Shown here piece by piece: positions 1 through 14,275 of a DNA stretch of 64,000 nt. Position 1 is the stretch's first letter. Every line of letters starts with the position of its first letter. The position numbers and the translations under genes were made by a program. A model generated the notes under the pieces. The model saw only the letters and a list, made by a program, of their open reading frames with translations, searched no databases and was not told where the DNA came from. This DNA comes from Wyeomyia smithii. Its lineage: Eukaryota; Arthropoda; Insecta; Diptera; Culicidae. Location of the stretch: the NCBI RefSeq assembly GCF_029784165.1, contig NC_073695.1, positions 212,245,781 to 212,309,780 of the forward strand, in the 5' to 3' direction.

Positions 1-1096
<1,096 letters not shown>

Positions 1097-2099
1097 TAGT
1101 TGAACGTTCCCGATGTTCGGGATCAAAGGTTTCTAAGATAGATTTTTTTATATATCATTGCTGCATTAGCTCAATTCACTTCAAAAACATCATTCACATC
1201 TTATACTTCCATCATCGCTTTAAGTACTTCAATATTCTGAGAACGCACAGAACGTAAATACCCATAATGGATTGTTCTTTGTAATTTTGGGCTGATTTAC
1301 AGAAACTGTAAGTCACCATTTTGGATTTCAAAATGACGTATGGAGTTCCGCTTTCGAAAGTATTGAAACTGTTGGCCAAATATCACTTTAGAAGTCATAA
1401 ATTTGCATGTTTCACGTAGTTTTGTGAATAAAATCTCAAATTTAGTAATCAGATACTTGTGATTTTTCTTCAAATGTCTTTTCTGAACGTCAACAAACAT
1501 TTTAATGAAAAAAAAAACACATGTCATCGTTATAAAATGACGCATGAAGTTCCACTTTCGGAAGTATTGAAATTGTTGGCTAAATATCACTTTAGGTTTA
1601 GGTTTTTCTGAAACCAGAAGTCGCCATTTTTTGATCCACAAAACTTCGTAGAAAATAAGAAAATAAAAGATTTTTAATGATTAAGCTGCCTCTTAATCGA
1701 TATTCAAACCAATGAATCGTAACCTTTCTTCCAGCTAAAAGTCCCAAGAGTTCTAGTTTGGATTAACGTAAAAAAGTAAGGTTAAGAGCTGAATGACCTA
1801 CTGGTTAAAAGCTCTCTAATAAAAACCAAATTCAAATTCAAAAGTACAAAAGTAAATCGAATGCCGTAATATGTAACTATTCACAAAACTACGAAAACAT
1901 CAGAAATGTAAAATGTTTAGGCTCGAGACATGGATTATTCTGCGAAAAAAATTGTAGATGTTGAAAGAACAACGAACATTTTATTGAAAAAAAAAACACA
2001 AATCATTGAATTTTGATTCAGAGGCGAATTGCGCATAAAAAGCCAAAATTTCGCATGTATACGTATAATACGTATAAATTTAAAAAAAAGTATTTTTAG

Positions 2100-2396
2100 G
2101 TGATTTTCTGTATTCTGTATGCTGTATGTAGTCTTCGTGGCTCTGTGGTTAGCGATGTCGATTGGCTCCCACACGGTTGTGATATCGGGTTCGATCCCCG
2201 AGCAGGTCGAGAATCTTCTCGAACTGGAAATTTTTTCGACTCAGCTCTGGGGCACGGTGTATCGTTGTGCTTATCCTACAACTTGCAAAATGTGCTAAAA
2301 ACAATATCGATAACAAATTTATCAACTAATCTGGTTGACCGAGAACGCTATTAGAAGGCAAGCGTGCAATATTGTTGTGTTGTATACAGAAAATCA
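2100..2396 (+). mobile_element. tRNA-like (SINE-like) unit with short inverted ends, left arm
   Basis: The unit begins TGATTTTCTGTAT and ends ATACAGAAAATCA, an exact 13 bp inverted repeat. Inside, at 2138-2148, TGGCTCTGTGG fits an RNA polymerase III box A with one mismatch. GGTTCGATCCC at 2189-2199 is a consensus box B. This looks like a tRNA-derived SINE head captured in, or acting as, a small MITE-like unit. The same unit occurs inverted at 10690-10985 in the other arm, so it was present before the arms were duplicated. Confidence 0.6.
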
Positions 2397-2399
2397 TCA

Positions 2400-3900
2400 T
2401 CAAACATACATATAATTTTTCCTCAAATGTCTTTTCTAAACATAAAAAAACATTCTAATGAAAAAAGAATCACATGTCATCGCTTTAAATTTTGATTTAG
2501 AGGCAAATTCAGCAAAAAAGTCATGAATTTGCATGTTTCACGAAGTTTTGTGAATAATATTTCAAGTTTTAGTAATCAGATACTAATTATTTTTCCTCAA
2601 TTGTCTTTTTTTAACATAAACAAACATTTTAATGAAAAAAGAATCACATGTCATCGCTTTAAATTTCGATTTAGAGGCAAATTCAGCATAAAAAGTCATG
2701 AATTTGCATGTTTCACGTAGTTTTGTGAATAATATCTCAAGTTTTAGTTATCATATACTTTTTAATTTTCCTCAAACGTCTTTCCAGAATGTTAACAAAC
2801 ATTTTAATGAAAAAAGAATCACATGTCATCGCTAGAAATTTTGATTTAGAGGCAAATTCAGCAAAAAAAGTCATGAATTTGCATGTTTCACGAAGTTTTG
2901 TGAATAATATTTCAAGTTTTAGTAATCAGATACTTTTTATTTTTCCTCAAATGTCTTTTTTGAACATAAACAAACATTTTAATGAAAAAAGAATCACATG
3001 TCATCACTTTAAATTTCGATTTAGAGGCAAATTCAGCATAAAAAGTCATGAATTTGCATGTTTCACGTTGTTTTGTGAATAATATCTAAAGTTTTAGTTA
3101 TCATATCCTTTTTAATTTTCCTCAAACGTCTTTTCTGAATGTTAACAAACATTTCAATGAGAAAAGAATCACATGTCATCGCTAGAAATTTTGATTTAGA
3201 GGCAAATTCAGCGAAAAAAGTCATGAATTTGCATGTTTCACGAAGTTTGGTGAATAATATTTCAAGTTTTAGTTATCAGGTACTAATTATTTTTCCTAAA
3301 ATGTCTTTTCTGAACATAAAAAAACATTTTGATGAAAAAATAATCACATGTCATCACTTTAAATTTTGATTTAGAGGCAAATTCAGCATAAAAAGTCATA
3401 ATTTGCATGTTTCACGTAGTTTTGTGAATTATATCTTAAGTTTTAGTAATCAGATACTTTTTATTTTTCCTCAAATGTCTTTTTTGAACACAAAAAGAAA
3501 CATTTTAATGAAAACAGAATCACATGTCATCGCTTTGAGTTTTGATTTAGAGGCAAATTCAGCATAAAAATTCATAAATTTGAATATTTCACGTAGTTTT
3601 GTGAATAATATCTCAAGTTTTAGCTATCATATACTTTTCAATTTTCCTCAAATAGAAGACATAAAAAAATATTTTATGAAAAAACAATCACATGTCGTCG
3701 CTTTAAATTTTGATTTAGGGGCAAATTCAGCATAATAAGTCATATTTTTGCTTGTTTTACGTAGTTTCGTGAATAAAATTTCAAGTTTTAGTAATCAGAT
3801 ACTTTTTTTTTCCCCAAATGTTTTTCCTGAACGTTAACAAACATTTTTATGTAAAAAAACCCACATGTCACCGCTGATTTTTTTTTGATTTAGAACGATT
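2400..3900 (+). repeat. ~175 bp tandem repeat array, left arm (about nine copies)
   Basis: The landmark CACATGTCATCGC or a close variant recurs at 2471, 2645, 2820, 2995, 3170, 3345, 3521, 3689 and 3862, a spacing of 168-176 bp. Each unit also carries TTTTGTGAATAATATCTCAAG and a run resembling TTTAGAGGCAAATTCAGC. Units are diverged by a few percent to perhaps 15 percent by eye. No protein is encoded; the open frames of 65-97 residues here are read-through of the repeat. Confidence 0.93.
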
Positions 3901-3986
3901 TTAAAGGCTGGTGGTGACTGTACACCACTGAGACGGAGGCAATAACATCAATAAGATCAAACGTTACGGAATTCCATTTTTATATA

Positions 3987-4225
<239 letters not shown>

Positions 4226-4464
4226 TTTTGTTTCAGGTGAAGGGGAAATTTGCATCCAAACCCCTGAGGTGACCAACCTCAGGGAGTGTGGGGTTGGTTT
4301 GAATCAGTGACCGGACCCACTAAAACCCCTTCAGTCTCCAGCCCATAATACTCCCCGGGACCACCGCTAGGTATTGCTTCGGGGAGCGGCTTTTGTGCTC
4401 TGTGCACCCTCTTGGTTCTTTAGGTCTTTTTGCTAACTTAGCTAACTAACCTGGAGACTGGCCG

Positions 4465-7400
4465 TTAGCTAACACTGGCGTGTCGGTGGTCAACCTGTCG
4501 CCTGTTTTGCAATTCTAAAACTATTTGAGAGGCGGCTGTACAAACCGCCCTCCAAATGTTTGGGTCTTTACACATCCTCCGAACTAGGTTGTCCGGAGTG
4601 GTGTCTGGCCCGCTCACTACCATCATGTCGCTCCGCGCATGCACAAAACGAGGGCACACGAAGAAGACATGCTCAGCAGTCTCTTCCGCATCCGCGCACT
4701 CGGGACACATGGGGGACCCCGCATGCCCGAATCTGTGTAGATACTGCCTAAAGCAACCATGGCCTGACAGAATCTGTGTCAGATGGAAGTTCACTTCTCC
4801 ATGGCGCCTCCCGACCCATCCGGATACATCCGGAATAAGTCGATGCGTCCATCTACCCTTCGCGGAATTGGACCACTCCTGCTGCCATCTGATCATCGAG
4901 AATGATCTTCTGGTACCTCGTATGCCCCTTGTGTCACGTTGATCGAAGCATTCTACGTCCTCCTTAATGGCTATGCTGATAGGCAACATGCCGGACAGGA
5001 CGCAGATTGCGTCGTATGACACAGTTCGATACGCGCTCGCAACCCTCAGGCACATGAGCCTGTAGGTACTTTCCAACTTACTCCGATGTTTACTAGTACC
5101 TAGTGCTTTGGACCACACTGGCCCGCCATATCTCAGTATGGACGAAGTCACGCTAGCTAGAAGTTTCCGCTTGCTGCCGTACACTGCTGAGCTATTGGAC
5201 ATCATGCGAGATAATGCTGCAATAGCCATTGAAGCCCTCTTGCAGGCATATTCGACATGGCTCCCGAAGGCGAGCTTGTCATCGATCATCACCCCCAGCA
5301 GCTTCAGGGAGCGCTTAGAGGCGATGGTGCAATTCCCGACACTGATCAACGCCTGTTGCTTCGACTTGCGGTTATTGACAACTGAAATCTCCGTCTTATG
5401 ATGCGCCAGCTCCAGTTTTTTGGAGCGCATCCAGTCCTCGACGACGCTTATAGAGTGCGAAGCCGTCAACTCAACCTCCTCGATCGACTCGCCGTAGACC
5501 TCAAGTGTGATGTCGTCCGCAAATCCAACGATCACAACCCCTTGGGGGAGCTTTTGTTTCAGCACTTCATCGTACATGATATTCCACAGTACCGGGCCCA
5601 GGATGGAACCTTGTGGAACCCCTGCGGTAATTGGGACACATTTTTGACCCTCGTCTGTGCTGTAAACTAGCACACGATTCTGGAAATAATTTTCCAGAAT
5701 CCTGTACAAAGACACCGGAATGTCTAGTTTCCGAAGCGAGTGGGCTATGGAATCCCAGCTAACACTATTGAACGCATTTTTCACGTCCAACGTGACGATT
5801 GCGCAATAGCGAATGCCCCATCTTTTACGCTGGAGTGCTACCTCTGCTGTTTTGGTGACGGACAGAATAGCATCCACCGTAGACTTGCCTTTTCGGAAGC
5901 CGAACTGGTTACTCGACAGACCGTTTGCACATTCGGTGTACCTAACCAGTCTATTGAGAATAACCTTCTCGAGCACCTTACCCGCCGTATCGAGCAGACA
6001 TATCGGTCTGTATGCCGACGGGTCACCAGGTGGTTTCCCTGTCTTCGGCAATAAGACCAGCTTCTGTCGCTTCCATCTGTCTGGGAATGTACAGTCATCC
6101 AGGCACTTCTGCATGACTTCCCGAAATAGTCTGGGGGCCTCTTTGATGGCCTTCTTCACAGCCAGATTCGGAATCCCATCCAATCCCGGTGCCTTGCTCA
6201 CCTTCAGGGAGTTGGCGATCGCGATGAGTTCCTCATTCGTAACCGTTTCCGCCTCCTCTGCCTCGGCACGGCTAACGCCGTCACTCATATATTGGGTGTT
6301 CGGCAGGTTGGCCGACCACCTCTGGTCTGAGTTTGAGATACTGGAACGTCGGTGAAGTGACTCGCCAGCCGGAGGCCAAGGATTTGGCTCGTGGCGTGGA
6401 AAGAGTCCCTCTATGATCCGCTCAAGCATCGCTGGTGATTTTTCTGCGGGCGCCATCGCACCCTTAGTCTTGGCCATCACCATCCTATAGGCGTTACCCC
6501 ACGGGTTAGTGTTGGCACTAGCGCACAGTCTTTCGAAGCACGCACGTTTACTAGCTTTTATTGCTCTCTTAAGCGCCGCTCTTGCGGAACTGAATTCCCC
6601 TCGACGATCTTCCCTTTCTTCGTCGGTTCGCGCACGTTGAATCCTTCTTCTCGCTTGAAGACACGCTCTGCGGAGGTCCGCTATCGCGTCGGTCCACCAG
6701 TAGACTGGTGGCCTTCCATGCCTAGGCTGGCGGTTCCTAGGCATAGTGGCGTCGCACGCCCGCGAAAGTATGGCAACAAGTTGATCAGCGCTCGGGTTAC
6801 GAATTCTGCTTGCCTCGTGTTCTAGTCTAATTGCTTCCGCAAATACCTCTTCGTTGAAGTGTGATATCCTCCACCCGCGAGGAGCTGGAGTGTTAATTCT
6901 ACTCGCCACATGCGGTCTCGTTTTACAGTCTACGCTATAACAGACCGCCAGATGGTCGCTATGAGTGTAGCCATCGTCTACCCTCCAGTTCGTGATCAAT
7001 CCTGGACTACAGAATGTCACATCGATGATCGACTCCGCGCCGTTTCTACTGAAGGTGCTCTTCAAGCCGACGTTGGCCAGATCTATGTTGAGCTTCGCCA
7101 AAGCCTCCAACAAGATCCGGCCTCTCTGGTTTGTGCGTCGACTTCCCCACTCAGTTGCCCATGCGTTGAAGTCGCCCGCCACTACCAACGGTGATAGACC
7201 GATCAGCTCCCCGGTGGCTCGGTCGATCATCCTTGCGAACTGCTCGGTAGACCAACGAGGCGGAGCATAGCAGCTGCAGTAGTACACTCCGTTCACCTTG
7301 GCAACCGCGTATCCTTCGTTTGAAGTTGACACTATCTCTTGAACCGGGAACCTGCTCGTCGTCCATATTGCCGCCATACCGGACCCGTCCGAAATCCAGT

Positions 7401-7530
7401 TACCGTTTCCGGAAGGAATTCGGTAGGGGTCCGAGATTATGGCGATGTCCGACAACGACTCAGTGACTGCTTGGTATAGCAGTTGCTGAGCCGCGAAGCA
7501 GTGGTTCAAATTTAGCTGTGTCACTCTCAC
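4465..7530 (-). CDS. ORF2: endonuclease-reverse transcriptase of R1-clade LINE
   Basis: This 1,021-residue protein nicks target DNA and copies the element RNA into it (target-primed reverse transcription). Residues ~1-220 are the APE-like endonuclease, with QLNLNHC at the start, GDFNAWATEWGS at ~118 and a terminal YTHSDHLAV motif at ~190. The reverse transcriptase spans ~440-720, with PKTGKPPGDPSAYRPICLLD, the catalytic GFADDITLEVYG motif and upstream LDVKNAFNSVSW. The C-terminus has the C-x2-C/H-x4-C knuckle at ~960. The frame opens at 7530 with GTG, which overlaps the ORF1 stop as GTGA. A diverged relative in this window has ATGA at the same place, so the ATG here was probably lost by one A-to-G change. 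Confidence 0.9.
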   Translation of the reverse strand: MRVTQLNLNHCFAAQQLLYQAVTESLSDIAIISDPYRIPSGNGNWISDGSGMAAIWTTSRFPVQEIVSTSNEGYAVAKVNGVYYCSCYAPPRWSTEQFARMIDRATGELIGLSPLVVAGDFNAWATEWGSRRTNQRGRILLEALAKLNIDLANVGLKSTFSRNGAESIIDVTFCSPGLITNWRVDDGYTHSDHLAVCYSVDCKTRPHVASRINTPAPRGWRISHFNEEVFAEAIRLEHEASRIRNPSADQLVAILSRACDATMPRNRQPRHGRPPVYWWTDAIADLRRACLQARRRIQRARTDEEREDRRGEFSSARAALKRAIKASKRACFERLCASANTNPWGNAYRMVMAKTKGAMAPAEKSPAMLERIIEGLFPRHEPNPWPPAGESLHRRSSISNSDQRWSANLPNTQYMSDGVSRAEAEEAETVTNEELIAIANSLKVSKAPGLDGIPNLAVKKAIKEAPRLFREVMQKCLDDCTFPDRWKRQKLVLLPKTGKPPGDPSAYRPICLLDTAGKVLEKVILNRLVRYTECANGLSSNQFGFRKGKSTVDAILSVTKTAEVALQRKRWGIRYCAIVTLDVKNAFNSVSWDSIAHSLRKLDIPVSLYRILENYFQNRVLVYSTDEGQKCVPITAGVPQGSILGPVLWNIMYDEVLKQKLPQGVVIVGFADDITLEVYGESIEEVELTASHSISVVEDWMRSKKLELAHHKTEISVVNNRKSKQQALISVGNCTIASKRSLKLLGVMIDDKLAFGSHVEYACKRASMAIAALSRMMSNSSAVYGSKRKLLASVTSSILRYGGPVWSKALGTSKHRSKLESTYRLMCLRVASAYRTVSYDAICVLSGMLPISIAIKEDVECFDQRDTRGIRGTRRSFSMIRWQQEWSNSAKGRWTHRLIPDVSGWVGRRHGEVNFHLTQILSGHGCFRQYLHRFGHAGSPMCPECADAEETAEHVFFVCPRFVHARSDMMVVSGPDTTPDNLVRRMCKDPNIWRAVCTAASQIVLELQNRRQVDHRHASVS

Positions 7531-8942
7531 GCCCGTGGCTTGCTAGTCGGCTTACCGGCCGTGCACCTCGGGCCTCCCATTATGTGCTTTGCGTCACGCT
7601 TCCCGGCGCACGCCAAGCACTTCGGGGGCTCTCCGCAGTCTTTGCTTTTGTGGCCTGCAGCACCACACCGCCTGCATAGGGAGCTCCTGTCAGGCCCCTT
7701 GCAGCTAAAGGACTTGTGTCCTTGCTCGAAGCATCGAAAGCAGACCTCCGGCGGCTGGTAGATGCTGAGTGGGCACATTGACCAGCCCACTTTGAGCCTC
7801 GCTACCTTTAGCGCCTGGTTTGCGTCTACTGACGAAAGCCTGACAGTGGCGGTCTGGGTTCCTACTGGGCCTTTGCGCAGTCGAACTGCCTCCGGTGCCA
7901 CAACCACTTCGCACTGCTCCTTGAGGGCATCCACGACTTCGCCTGCCTCGGTGACTTCGTCCAGGTATTTAAGTTGTAGGGTTACCTGCGACGTGAGTGC
8001 CCGAACCTGCACTCTATCTCCAAGCGCCTCTTGGGCCAATGCCCGATAGGCTGGGCCCTTGTTTCTGGCTTCTTTGCGGAGCTCAACGATCATTTCTCCC
8101 TTGCGGGATCGGCGGATGCTACGCACATCTGCCCCCAGATCTTTGAGCTTCGCATCGCCTCTCATTGCCTTAAGGACTTCCGAGTACTTTGACTCTTCTG
8201 TCTTAAGGATGAGTGCGTCGCCCTTATTTTTAACTTTCTTCGTCGCAGGATTTGTAACCGGATGCGGTTTTTTGGCCACCACTTTTTGGTTCCTACTCCT
8301 TCCCGGAACCGTTACCCACGGGTTACCGGGAGCCTTCTGCTCCTTGGCTGCCACCGTGGGCGTTGCTTGCGCCACTCCTACCCCGGTCTGAGGGCTGTTT
8401 GCGATTAAACGCTTCTTGGTGCCCCCGGGGGCCGTCTCTCCCGGGGACTGTCGCGTTCGTTTGGCAGCTGGCCCTGCCGCGCAAACCGCCGCAAACGTGC
8501 TAGCGTCCGTTTGGACCGACTTCGTCGCCAGCTCGGTCACCTTCGTCTCCTCTTTCTCCGCAGCCGCAGCTTTCATTTCGAGCTCGGCGTGCTCCTTTTT
8601 CGCAGCATCGACGGAGGACCGAAGCATGTAGAGGGCCTGCTTCAAGTACTTCGTTGTATTGCTGCGACTTTTCGCAAACTCGATTATAGCATCGAGCTGC
8701 TCAGACAGGGCCACTACCCTCGGTAGCGTGTCCCGCTGTCTTCCGACCGCCTTTAATAGCTGTGGACCAGCCACCGCGATGTCTTGCGTAGATCCAGTAG
8801 GCGTACTGCCTTTACCGTCTTCGCAGGCGACCTTCACTGCATCCGTCTCCACTTTTCTAGGCGGAGACCGCTGGATGCCACCTCGCGCAAATGGGTTTTC
8901 CAACCCATCTGCCCCCATCTCCAGAGTTTTGTTTTTCTGCAT
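7527..8942 (-). CDS. ORF1: gag-like nucleic-acid-binding protein of R1-clade LINE
   Basis: This 471-residue protein starts at ATG 8942-8940. It would bind the element RNA to form the retrotransposition particle. The N-terminal half is charged and helical, consistent with a coiled coil at roughly residues 85-140. The middle is Ala, Lys and Pro rich. The C-terminus holds CCHC zinc knuckles: CFRCFEQGHKSFSC, then CRRCGAAGHKSKDC, then a CLAC-type half motif, all typical of R1-clade ORF1. It ends with TGA at 7529-7527, overlapping ORF2 by 4 bp, an arrangement used for coupled termination-reinitiation in related elements such as SART1. Confidence 0.88.
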   Translation of the reverse strand: MQKNKTLEMGADGLENPFARGGIQRSPPRKVETDAVKVACEDGKGSTPTGSTQDIAVAGPQLLKAVGRQRDTLPRVVALSEQLDAIIEFAKSRSNTTKYLKQALYMLRSSVDAAKKEHAELEMKAAAAEKEETKVTELATKSVQTDASTFAAVCAAGPAAKRTRQSPGETAPGGTKKRLIANSPQTGVGVAQATPTVAAKEQKAPGNPWVTVPGRSRNQKVVAKKPHPVTNPATKKVKNKGDALILKTEESKYSEVLKAMRGDAKLKDLGADVRSIRRSRKGEMIVELRKEARNKGPAYRALAQEALGDRVQVRALTSQVTLQLKYLDEVTEAGEVVDALKEQCEVVVAPEAVRLRKGPVGTQTATVRLSSVDANQALKVARLKVGWSMCPLSIYQPPEVCFRCFEQGHKSFSCKGPDRSSLCRRCGAAGHKSKDCGEPPKCLACAGKRDAKHIMGGPRCTAGKPTSKPRA

Positions 8943-9793
<851 letters not shown>

Positions 9794-9889
9794 ACTATAT
9801 AAAAATGGAATTCCGTAACGCTTGATCTTATTGATGTTATTGCCTCCGTCTCAGTGGTGTACAGTCGCCACCATCTTTTTAAATTGTTC

Positions 9890-10685
9890 TAAATCAAAAA
9901 AATAAGCGGTGACATGTGGGTTTTTTTACATGAAAATGTTTGTTAACGTTCAGGAAAGACATTTGAGGAAAAATAAAAAGTATCTGATTTCTTAAACTTG
10001 AGATTTTATTCACAAAACTACGTAGAACAAGCAAAACTACGACTTTTTATGCTGAATATGCCTCTAAATCAAAATTTCTAGCGATGACATGTGATTTTTT
10101 TTTACATTAAGATGTTTGTTAATATTCAGGAAAGACATTTGAAGAAAAATAACAAGTATCTGATTACTAAAACTTGGGTTTTGTTCACAAAACTACGTGA
10201 AACATGCAAAATAATGACTTTTTATGCTAAATTTGCCTCTAAATCTAATTTCAAAGCGATGACATGTGATTTATTTTTTATTAAAATGTGTTTTAATGAT
10301 CAGGAAAGACATGTAAGGAATAATAATTAGTATCTGATTACTAAAACTTGAGATATTATTCACAAAACTACGTGAAACATGCCAATTCATGACTTTTTAT
10401 GCTGAATTTGCCTCTCAATCAAAATTTAAAGCGATGACATGTGATTCTTTTTTCATTAAAATGTTTGTATATGTTCAGAAAAGACATTTGAGGAAAAATA
10501 AAAAGTATCTGATTACTGAAACTTAAGATATTGTTCACAAAACTACGTAAAACACGCAAAAGTATGACTTTTTATGCTTAATTCGCCTCTAAATCTAATT
10601 TCAAAGCGATGACATGTGATTTTTTTTATTAAAATGTTTGTTAACGTTCAAGAAAGACATTTGAGAAATAATAAAATGTAAGTTT
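9890..10685 (-). repeat. ~175 bp tandem repeat array, right arm (about five copies)
   Basis: Inverted copies of the left-arm unit, recognisable from GCGATGACATGTGATTT spaced ~175 bp apart. The lower copy number than in the left arm implies unequal gain or loss after the arms formed. Confidence 0.9.
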
Positions 10686-10689
10686 GAAG

Positions 10690-10985
10690 ATGATTTTCTG
10701 TATACAGCACAACAGTATTGCACGCTAGCCTTCTAATAGCGTTCTCGATCAACCAGATTAGTTGAGAAAATTCATTATCGATATTGTTTTTAGCACATTT
10801 TGCATGTTGTAGGATAAGTACAACGATACACCGTGCCCCAGAGCTGAGTCGAAAAAAAATTCCAGTTCGAAGAGATTCTCGACCTGATCAGGGATCGAAC
10901 CCGATATCACAACCGTGTGGGAGCCAATCGACATCGCTAACCACAGAGCCACGAGAACCACATACAGCATACAGAATACAGAAAA
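10690..10985 (-). mobile_element. tRNA-like unit with short inverted ends, right arm
   Basis: Inverted counterpart of 2100-2396, with the same box A and box B (GGGATCGAACCC on the plus strand) and the same TGATTTTCTGTAT-type ends. One base in box B differs from the left copy. Confidence 0.58.
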
Positions 10986-11031
10986 TCACCTGAAAATACT
11001 TTTTTTTAAATTTATACATATTATACGTATA

Positions 11032-11295
11032 CACTAAAGTCGCTTTTTACGCCGGGGATACGTGCCGCGTAAAAAAACCGCGTAAATTCCGGAATCCGCG
11101 TCAAAAACAGCGTTAGTTCTGCAATCTGAGTGAAGAGAAACCAAAATCCGCGCAAAAAAAAATACCGCGTAAATTCCGGAATCCGCGTAAAAAACACCCG
11201 CGTAAATTCCGGAATCCGCGTAAAAAAAGCCGCATAAATTCCGGAATCCGCGTAAAAAACCCGCGTAAAAAACCGCGTAAAAAGCGACCTTAGTG
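11032..11295. mobile_element. MITE with CACTAAGGTCGC-type inverted ends, TA target duplication
   Basis: The left end CACTAAAGTCGCTTTTTACG and the right end CGTAAAAAGCGACCTTAGTG are inverted repeats with one mismatch. TA flanks both sides. The interior is tandem runs of a CGCGTAAATTCCGGAATC motif. The left foldback arm carries the uninterrupted site, so the boundaries and the TA duplication are seen directly. A relative lies at 39254-39410. TA duplication fits Tc1/mariner-type mobilisation. Confidence 0.85.
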
Positions 11296-12259
11296 TACAT
11301 GCGAAATTTTGACCTTCTATGCACAATTAGCCTCTGAATCAAAATTCAATGATTTGTGTGTTTTTTTTTTCCAATAAAATTTTCGTTGTTCTTTCAACAT
11401 CTCCAAAATTTTTTTTCTAAATAATTCCTGTCTCGAGCATAAACAATTTACATTTCTGATGTTTTCGTAGTTTAGCGAATAGTTACTTATAACGGCATTC
11501 GGTTTACTTTTATACATTTTTGAATTTGAATTTGATTTTTATTAGAGAGCTTTTAACCAGAAGGTCATTCAGCTTTTAACTTTACTTTTTTACTTTTTTT
11601 ACGTTAATCCAAACTAGAACTTTTGGGACATTTAGCTGGAGGGAAGGTTACGATTTATTGATTTGAATATCGATTAAGAGGCAGCTTAAGTATTAAAAAT
11701 CTTTTATTTTCTTATTTTCTACGAAGTTTTATGGATAAAAAAATGACGACTTCCGGTTTCAGGAAAATTATCAGAAGTGATATTTGGCCAACAATTTCAA
11801 TACTTCCGAAAGTGGAACTCCATACGTCATTTTATAGCGATGACATGTGTTTTTTTTTTTATTAAAATGTTTGTTAGCGTTCAGAAAAGACATTTTAAGA
11901 AAAATAACAAGTATCTGATTACTAAATTTAAGATATTATTCACAAAACTACGTGAAACACGCAAATTTATGACTTCTAAAGTGATATTAGGCCAACAATT
12001 TCAATACTTTCGAAAGTGGAATTCCATACGTCATTTTGAAATCCTAAATGGTGACTTCAGCCCAGAATCTCAAAAAAAAATCCAATATGGGTATTTCCGT
12101 TCTGTGCGTTCTCAGAATATTGAAGTACTTAAAGTGATGATGGAAGTATAAGATGTGAATTATATTTTTGAAATGAGATGAGCTACTGCAGCAATGAAAT
12201 ATAAAAAAAATCTATCTTTGAAACCTTTGATCCTGAGCATCGCCGGGAACGTTCAACTA

Positions 12260-13424
<1,165 letters not shown>

Positions 13425-13425
<1 letters not shown>

Positions 13426-14095
13426 ACCCAAATACCGTCACGATGAAAGTGTTCGTCTTCTGAGGCTATCCACGGTTCAAGTCATTTTTCGATGCCTTCA
13501 GAACTGTTCATCAGCCAAGCCTTGTGCCATCGAACGAAACAAGCAATGACGCAATATCTGGGAAACATGGCGGGTGAAGTAGGACTTCACATTTGAGCGT
13601 TTTTGTGTAGGTTTTAACGACTTTGGTCGAGTGTTATCATGCTGTAGAACCACTTTTTCGTGCTCATATTGTGATCGGTTTTAGCGCAGTTCTTGGTTTA
13701 ATCGCATCAATTGAAGTCGATATCCTCAGTGATGGTTTCATTTGGTTTCAACAGATCTTAATATATAACAACAACCTTAACCCTACAGCATTACCTCCAC
13801 AGCGTTTATGTTTGGGCGAACCGGCGACATAGCGCCATGACCGAGCGGTTCACATAACTTTCTTTTCCTTGGATTACCGCTAGAGCAGTTGTTCACAGGT
13901 GAAAATTGACTCGACGTTCCTTGGCTTCAAATTATAATTCATTTTTTTAACCATTCCCAAAGTATGTAATCGCTTAGAAATGGTTTGGCGGGTAACTTCT
14001 AATACCGGAGCAAGCTGTTCCTGCGTTTGGCATGGATCCTTATCAAGTAATTCCTCCAATTCAGTGTCATTGGAAAATTTTAGCCTTTATTCATG
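13425..14095 (-). pseudogene. Mos1-like mariner transposase relic
   Basis: On the minus strand, 14095-13960 encodes a helix-turn-helix stretch close to DPCQTQEQLAPVLEVTRQTI, typical of the mariner transposase N-terminus. 13620-13430 encodes VLLHPPCFPDIAS-like sequence and an EDEHFHRD-like tail, matching the mariner C-terminus around the last catalytic Asp. Several stops and frame breaks separate these blocks, so it is dead. The reading is by family memory, without an alignment. Confidence 0.6.
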
Positions 14096-14164
14096 CGAAC
14101 AGTCGCCAGCATCCGTCTTTAAAGCGACGGAACTAATCACGGCACGTTGTTTCACTTAGAACAG

Positions 14165-14275
14165 TATCTCGTGAACTTTTTTTCAACTCTCGGTCTATCC
14201 CGAGCCGAGACTCGAACCTACGACGACTGGCTTGTTAGGCCAGCATCGTACCTCGAGACCAGCTGGGAAAGTAGT
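14165..14275 (-). mobile_element. tRNA-derived SINE (Feilai-like), copy 1
   Basis: The minus strand reads GCTGGTCTCGAGGTACGATG, then an anticodon-arm-like CTGGCCTAACAAGCCAG, then the box B-like GGTTCGAGTCTCGG. The arm could fold with a Val-type AAC anticodon loop, but the sequence lacks a clean acceptor stem, so it is a SINE head and not a functional tRNA. A second copy lies at 24800-24940. Confidence 0.65.

Noticed and set aside
2400..3900. Regular repeats considered as a CRISPR-like or satellite array
   Set aside because: Units are ~175 bp, contiguous and without unique spacers, in a eukaryotic genome. They are tandem repeats confined to the foldback arms, so not a CRISPR; a wider satellite role cannot be judged here.
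5813..6355. 180-codon plus-strand frame
   Set aside because: Shadow of the R1-clade ORF2 reverse transcriptase on the other strand.
14165..14275. Possible functional tRNA-Val on the minus strand
   Set aside because: An anticodon-like arm and box B exist, but there is no matched acceptor stem and a second diverged copy lies at 24800; it is a SINE head.
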